A stretch of 64,000 nt of DNA, from assembly GCA_021442155.1 (NCBI GenBank), contig CM038221.1, forward strand, positions 47,811,648-47,875,647, read 5' to 3'. The DNA comes from Cymbidium sinense (Eukaryota; Streptophyta; Magnoliopsida; Asparagales; Orchidaceae). Below, in pieces: positions 60,001-64,000 of this stretch. The number at the start of each line of letters is the position of its first letter. Position 1 is the first letter of the stretch. A model generated the notes under the pieces. It was not told where the DNA came from, ran no database searches, and saw nothing but the letters and a program-made list of their open reading frames with translations. A program made the position numbers and the translations under genes.

Positions 60001-62587
60001 CCTTGGAAATCATTGATCAGTATATTTAACCAATTCTACAAGTGTAAGTATTTATCACTCTCACACATCATCGTGATGGATCAACCATGACACTGAAGAA
60101 GTGAAATTTCAAACAACTAGTTTTATATGTTTTAGAATGCTAAACTTTTTTAAAAATAATGCATTTTGAAAAGATGAAAAATGCAATAGTTCACAAAGAT
60201 ATATGATTAATACCCAAAGATTCCCAAAACATGTGAGAGAAAAATAGCATCCATCAAATCACCTTGCCCTTTTCCAAATCTCTTCTATAGTTTTAAAGTA
60301 TTCATATTAATTATTTCAAATGATTTTAATAAGAACAAATGCTTTATAACTTAAGGAGATAGCAACATGGAACATGTTAACATTGCCCTAATGTTCATCT
60401 AAAAGATAACACCAACCATGGAAAGCAAAAAACAAGTTCATGAGAATCAAATCCATAAGAAACAAAATTCATTAACCAAAAAATATAAAATTAAAATACT
60501 ACAATCATGTTAAGAAACCAAAACAATCGATTTGAAGCATTGGTTTCCCTCTTTCGTACAACCACCATAACTACTTTAAGAACTTATAACACTCCATCCA
60601 TATAATCCACTTGACAAGAAGCAAAATGAACAAAAAATTGACTAGGTGATTTTTAGTATTAAAATTTTTTAGAAATTTGAAATTAAAAAGAAGAAAAATC
60701 ATCAAAATGAATTATAATTTAAAAACCATTATTAAAGGTCAATATGCACGATACATTAAATACTACAAATTAACCTTCATGATCGTAACACATGTTAGGG
60801 GAAAAATACTAAAGTAGGATTGCAAAAGGCATTGGAAATATCAAGAGGTAAAATATGAAAACCAAGTAAAAAAAATAACAATCTAATTTGAAAAGAATTT
60901 AAGAATATAATGCAATCATGAGGATAAAAAAAAAATTGGTTCAGATAATTACCAATTTTTCTTCTTTCATAGGACAAACATCCTTAAACTTACGATATTT
61001 TATTTATATAATCTAGTTGAAAGGAACAAACAAACGTTGCAAAATAGATAAAACACCAAACAAGTAGATTCTTGGTGCAAATAAAATTATTAGAATTTCT
61101 AAAAAATAATCCTCATAATTTACAAACCATTTGAGGAATTATTGGTACAAGAAACATATCAAATTCTAGAAAATACACAAATTGATCGCAATACCAATGT
61201 GATCAAAAATCCAATGAAAAGTTGAAAATAAAAGGGAATTGGAATATCAAAAGCGCAATCTCGGCAGGATTACCCTCTTGCATGATTTTGTCACTCACCA
61301 ATCACCATTCCTCTCTAGCGACTTTCTTCCCCACATCAAACCCCTTAATCAAGAAACCACCATGCCCTTCCCCTCCACCTTTTCTGATTCTAAATTTTAC
61401 ATAAAAATCACCTGAGCATTTGGAGATTCTGTCATAACTGCCAAAAAAAAAAAAAAAAAAAATCTAGATGGAGAGAGGTTAGTGCATATGATTGTCGAGA
61501 TGATCGATATAACGGTCAGATCTGTTTGTCGAAGAAAAGAGAAGGCCTCTACATGGGCATAAATAGGAACGTGCAATGCAAAATTCAAATTGGAAGAAGG
61601 GGATGAGAAGAGTATTAGTTTTGTTGTTTTTCTGATTCAAAAGGCTTTAAAGATTTTCCAAAACTATTCGTTTTTACTTTTGAAAAGAGGCTAAAACGAG
61701 CAGAATAAATAAAACGTAGTTCAAAAAACACACTATTCAAACCTAGATTTAGTAGAACAAGTGAGCGAGCTGCTGGGAGAGAAATGGTGAGATGGAAAAT
61801 TTTGAACTTAAAATTTCAAAATTTATTTAATTAGAAGTATTAGAAATATAAAAGAAATTAAACACTGCGATTGCTATATTCTTTATATTACAAAAACAAG
61901 AGTTTTAACATTTTAGAAAATTAATTGAAAAATAAAAAAATATAAATTGATTTTTTAAGGAATTTAAAATCCCTCTTTATATAGTTTTTAATTTAAAATT
62001 CAAATGATTTAGAAAAATTCAAAATGCACCACAAGAAGCCCATCCCCTCATGATACAACCCACTGCTCATTAGCCTCGTTGGGCTGCTAATATTCAAATG
62101 TGCCATGGCTACTTATCCTCTCTAATGATCTCTTCCGCCGATTATGCCATAACAATCACTTACTCTTGCATCAATTATGGAACGAAATAAGTTGTGAAAG
62201 GGTTGAGAAAGCAAAACAACATTGATGTTTCCTAGTCCGATTATAAGAAATATTTTGATCGAATTTTTCATTAAGATAGTTTTAAATTTATTGAATTTAT
62301 TTTAATAAAAAGATGATATAAATTTTAATTGATTAGTCATTAATTATCCTAATTTTAAAATAAATTTACTAATTATGAGATCAATACTGATCAATTTTTT
62401 ATTTTTTATATGACGATAAATAATTATAATAAATTTAATAGTTTTAATATACAATTTTTTTTTTTCATGTGAGAGTTAGATTATTTTCAGCCTAAAAATG
62501 ATAAAGCTTTAAATTAAAAATAAAATAAAAAATCATTGTTCCAAAACTCAAAAAATAAGAATAAATCAATAATTTAAATGAGAGAAA
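60001..62587. other. Spacer, unit 2
   Basis: Counterpart of 51441-54025. The open stretch 61222-61404 is the shortened version of the 128-codon one in unit 1. Nothing else recognised. Confidence 0.4.
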
Positions 62588-62738
62588 GTTGAAGAAGATG
62601 TAGAGGTATTGACTGATTGGGTATTAGGAGCAGAAGTAAGGGTGGAATTCTCTTGAAAAGTAGATTTGAAAAAATTAGTCACTGCATTAGGAGAAGCACT
62701 GCTAGCTGTAGTGGGCATAGTTATCCCTGAGACAGGAT

Positions 62739-63026
62739 TCATATTCTTGCTCCTACCTCTGTTCGAGGAATGGGAAGGCTGAGAAGTATGATTAGCATAA
62801 GCATAACAAGAATTAAAATTGTGAGAAAATGAGCCACATCCAGAATATTTAAGAGGTTTTCAATCATAAATGATAATGAGAGAAATTCATTTCCCATGAT
62901 GCTGATAATAACTTCAGCTAGAAGGGATGAGTTTTCATCTATTTGGACATAAATCCTCATAAATGTAAGCTTGGATCTATTATCCGTAAGAGAATCAACA
63001 GCAAGAAAAATACTAATCTTGCTCAC
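62739..63026 (-). pseudogene. L1 ORF1 remnant, unit 3
   Basis: The 95-codon stretch is identical in translation to those in units 1 and 2. The broken zinc-knuckle frame is also kept. Confidence 0.65.
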
Positions 63027-63263
63027 TGTTTTTGAGATTCTTGAAGGATTCTAGCAGCACAGAGGGAGATCTTTGATTTTTATCCACAAAGGAATTGATG
63101 AAGTTCCATTTTCACAAGCAGAAAACTTGGTCTCTACCTCTTGAAGATAAATAGCTTGCCAAAGAAGAACCAAGAGCTACCCACCCAACGCCATCTCGAA
63201 ATCCTCTACCTTTAAAGACTTAAATAAGAAGAAACCTTCGTTCAAGGAGAGAAGGGTGAGAGA

Positions 63264-64000
63264 CAAGGGGTGTTTGGCAACGACGGGATTTATTTCAGTA
63301 GATTTACTAAATCCAAAGACATCCTGATTTAGTAAATCTTGAGCTGTTAAATTCAAAATTGCAGAATGATTTATTAAATCCTCGCTAAATCCGTGAAAGA
63401 TGCTCGATGTTATTCGGCGATTTAAATCGTTATAATTAAATAATATTTTTTTAAAGAATAAAAAATATTAATAAAAAACAATCTAATATTAAAATTAAAA
63501 TTTATCATTTAACAAAAATATCATCTTCATTATAAAATATATAAATAAATATTAGATCACAAATATCATGTTCATAAATATCATGTTTATTAAAATTTAT
63601 CACTACAATTTACATCATGTCAAAACAAAATCGTCAAATTTGTTGATCAACAAAGATAATCTATCAAACCCCTAATCAACAATTTATACACAGCCTCAAA
63701 TGATGAATGGCCATGAAACATGAAATCAAGCTCAAGTCAAATGACCTGACAAATACCAAATAATAATAAGGTCTTCCATTCCCACAAAACATGAATAAAA
63801 AAATCCATACCTCACCGAGCCTCCTTGCTCGTGAAACTAACCCCTAACTCAAGAAGGAACCACACCACCATTTCGGGAATCTTCTCCCACTGAACCAAAC
63901 AACGCTGACTGGAGCTTGATCAAGCTCTCCGCTGATCTTTTGAGACTACTGAAGAGAGGACCACAATAGAGCTTCCAAACCCCGTGGAGCTTCGGACTGA
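63264..64000. mobile_element. hAT-like non-autonomous element, unit 3 copy (left part)
   Basis: Same left end (CAAGGGGTGTTTGGCAACG) and same interior as 54701-55755, including the GAGCCTCCTTGCTCGTGAAAC stretch; cut by the window end. Confidence 0.65.

Larger units (their letters stand above)
54026..62587. repeat. Tandem segmental duplication, unit 2 (8.6 kb)
   Basis: Collinear with unit 1 along its whole length, with many 1-5-base gaps and few substitutions. Differs by the hAT-like insertion 54701-55755 and by lacking the SINE-like insertion. The sequence at its left join (AATTTAAATGAGAGAAAG then GTTGAAG) is the same as at the unit 2/unit 3 join. Confidence 0.93.
62588..64000. repeat. Tandem segmental duplication, unit 3 (cut by window end)
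   Basis: Repeats the start of unit 2, including the left part of the hAT-like insertion from 63264. Shares with unit 2, against unit 1, the variants CCATTTTCACAAGC and ATCTCGAAATCC, so units 2 and 3 are closest. Confidence 0.92.

Noticed and set aside
1..64000. tRNA, rRNA or microRNA genes
   Set aside because: No cloverleaf with both A and B boxes, no rRNA blocks, and no convincing long hairpin were found by eye. A covariance-model scan would be needed to exclude small RNAs.

Overview
This is nuclear DNA from a flowering plant: AT-rich, with canonical GT..AG introns, plant-type retrotransposons and hAT elements, and gene fragments that read as plant proteins. The species cannot be read from the sequence. 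The glucose-6-phosphate dehydrogenase (G6PDH) residues feel somewhat monocot-like, but that is an impression only. All product names come from reading translations and recalled family knowledge; nothing was searched.

1-24.6 kb: the 3' half of one gene, cytosolic-type G6PDH, on the + strand. Eight exons add up to an intact 250-residue C-terminal half (stop at 24596-24598). The first exons lie left of the window. The introns are very large (11.3, 6.3, 1.8 and 3.9 kb) and packed with mobile DNA: a decayed gypsy gag-protease piece, several RTE-type LINE pieces (one with an 18-bp target duplication), a palindrome-bearing tandem array, and copies of an unclassified repeat family. One copy of that family carries pieces of two DNA-repair genes (RAD5-like and BRCT-like).

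24.6-31.3 kb: a second long copy of the same repeat family, carrying an internally deleted alpha-tubulin fragment, then AT-rich DNA without a recognisable gene. 31.3-36.9 kb: a complete hAT transposon with imperfect terminal inverted repeats, a perfect 8-bp target duplication and a decayed transposase. 37.17-37.34 kb: a small intact 58-codon gene directly behind a GA microsatellite. 37.7-43.1 kb: a probable LTR element (minus orientation) with no recognisable gag or pol, filled with a 90-bp minisatellite, a roughly 78-bp array and GC-rich cryptic repeats. 43.5-43.9 kb: a small non-autonomous hAT-like element.

44.7-64 kb: a decayed L1-type LINE leads into a head-to-tail segmental duplication (units of 7.8 kb, 8.6 kb, and a third that runs off the window). 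Each full unit carries an L1 ORF1 remnant and a broken SKIP14-like F-box gene. Unit 1 alone has a 210-bp SINE-like insertion; units 2 and 3 share a roughly 1-kb hAT-like insertion. Only the G6PDH gene and the 58-codon gene look intact. The rest is mobile or pseudogenic.
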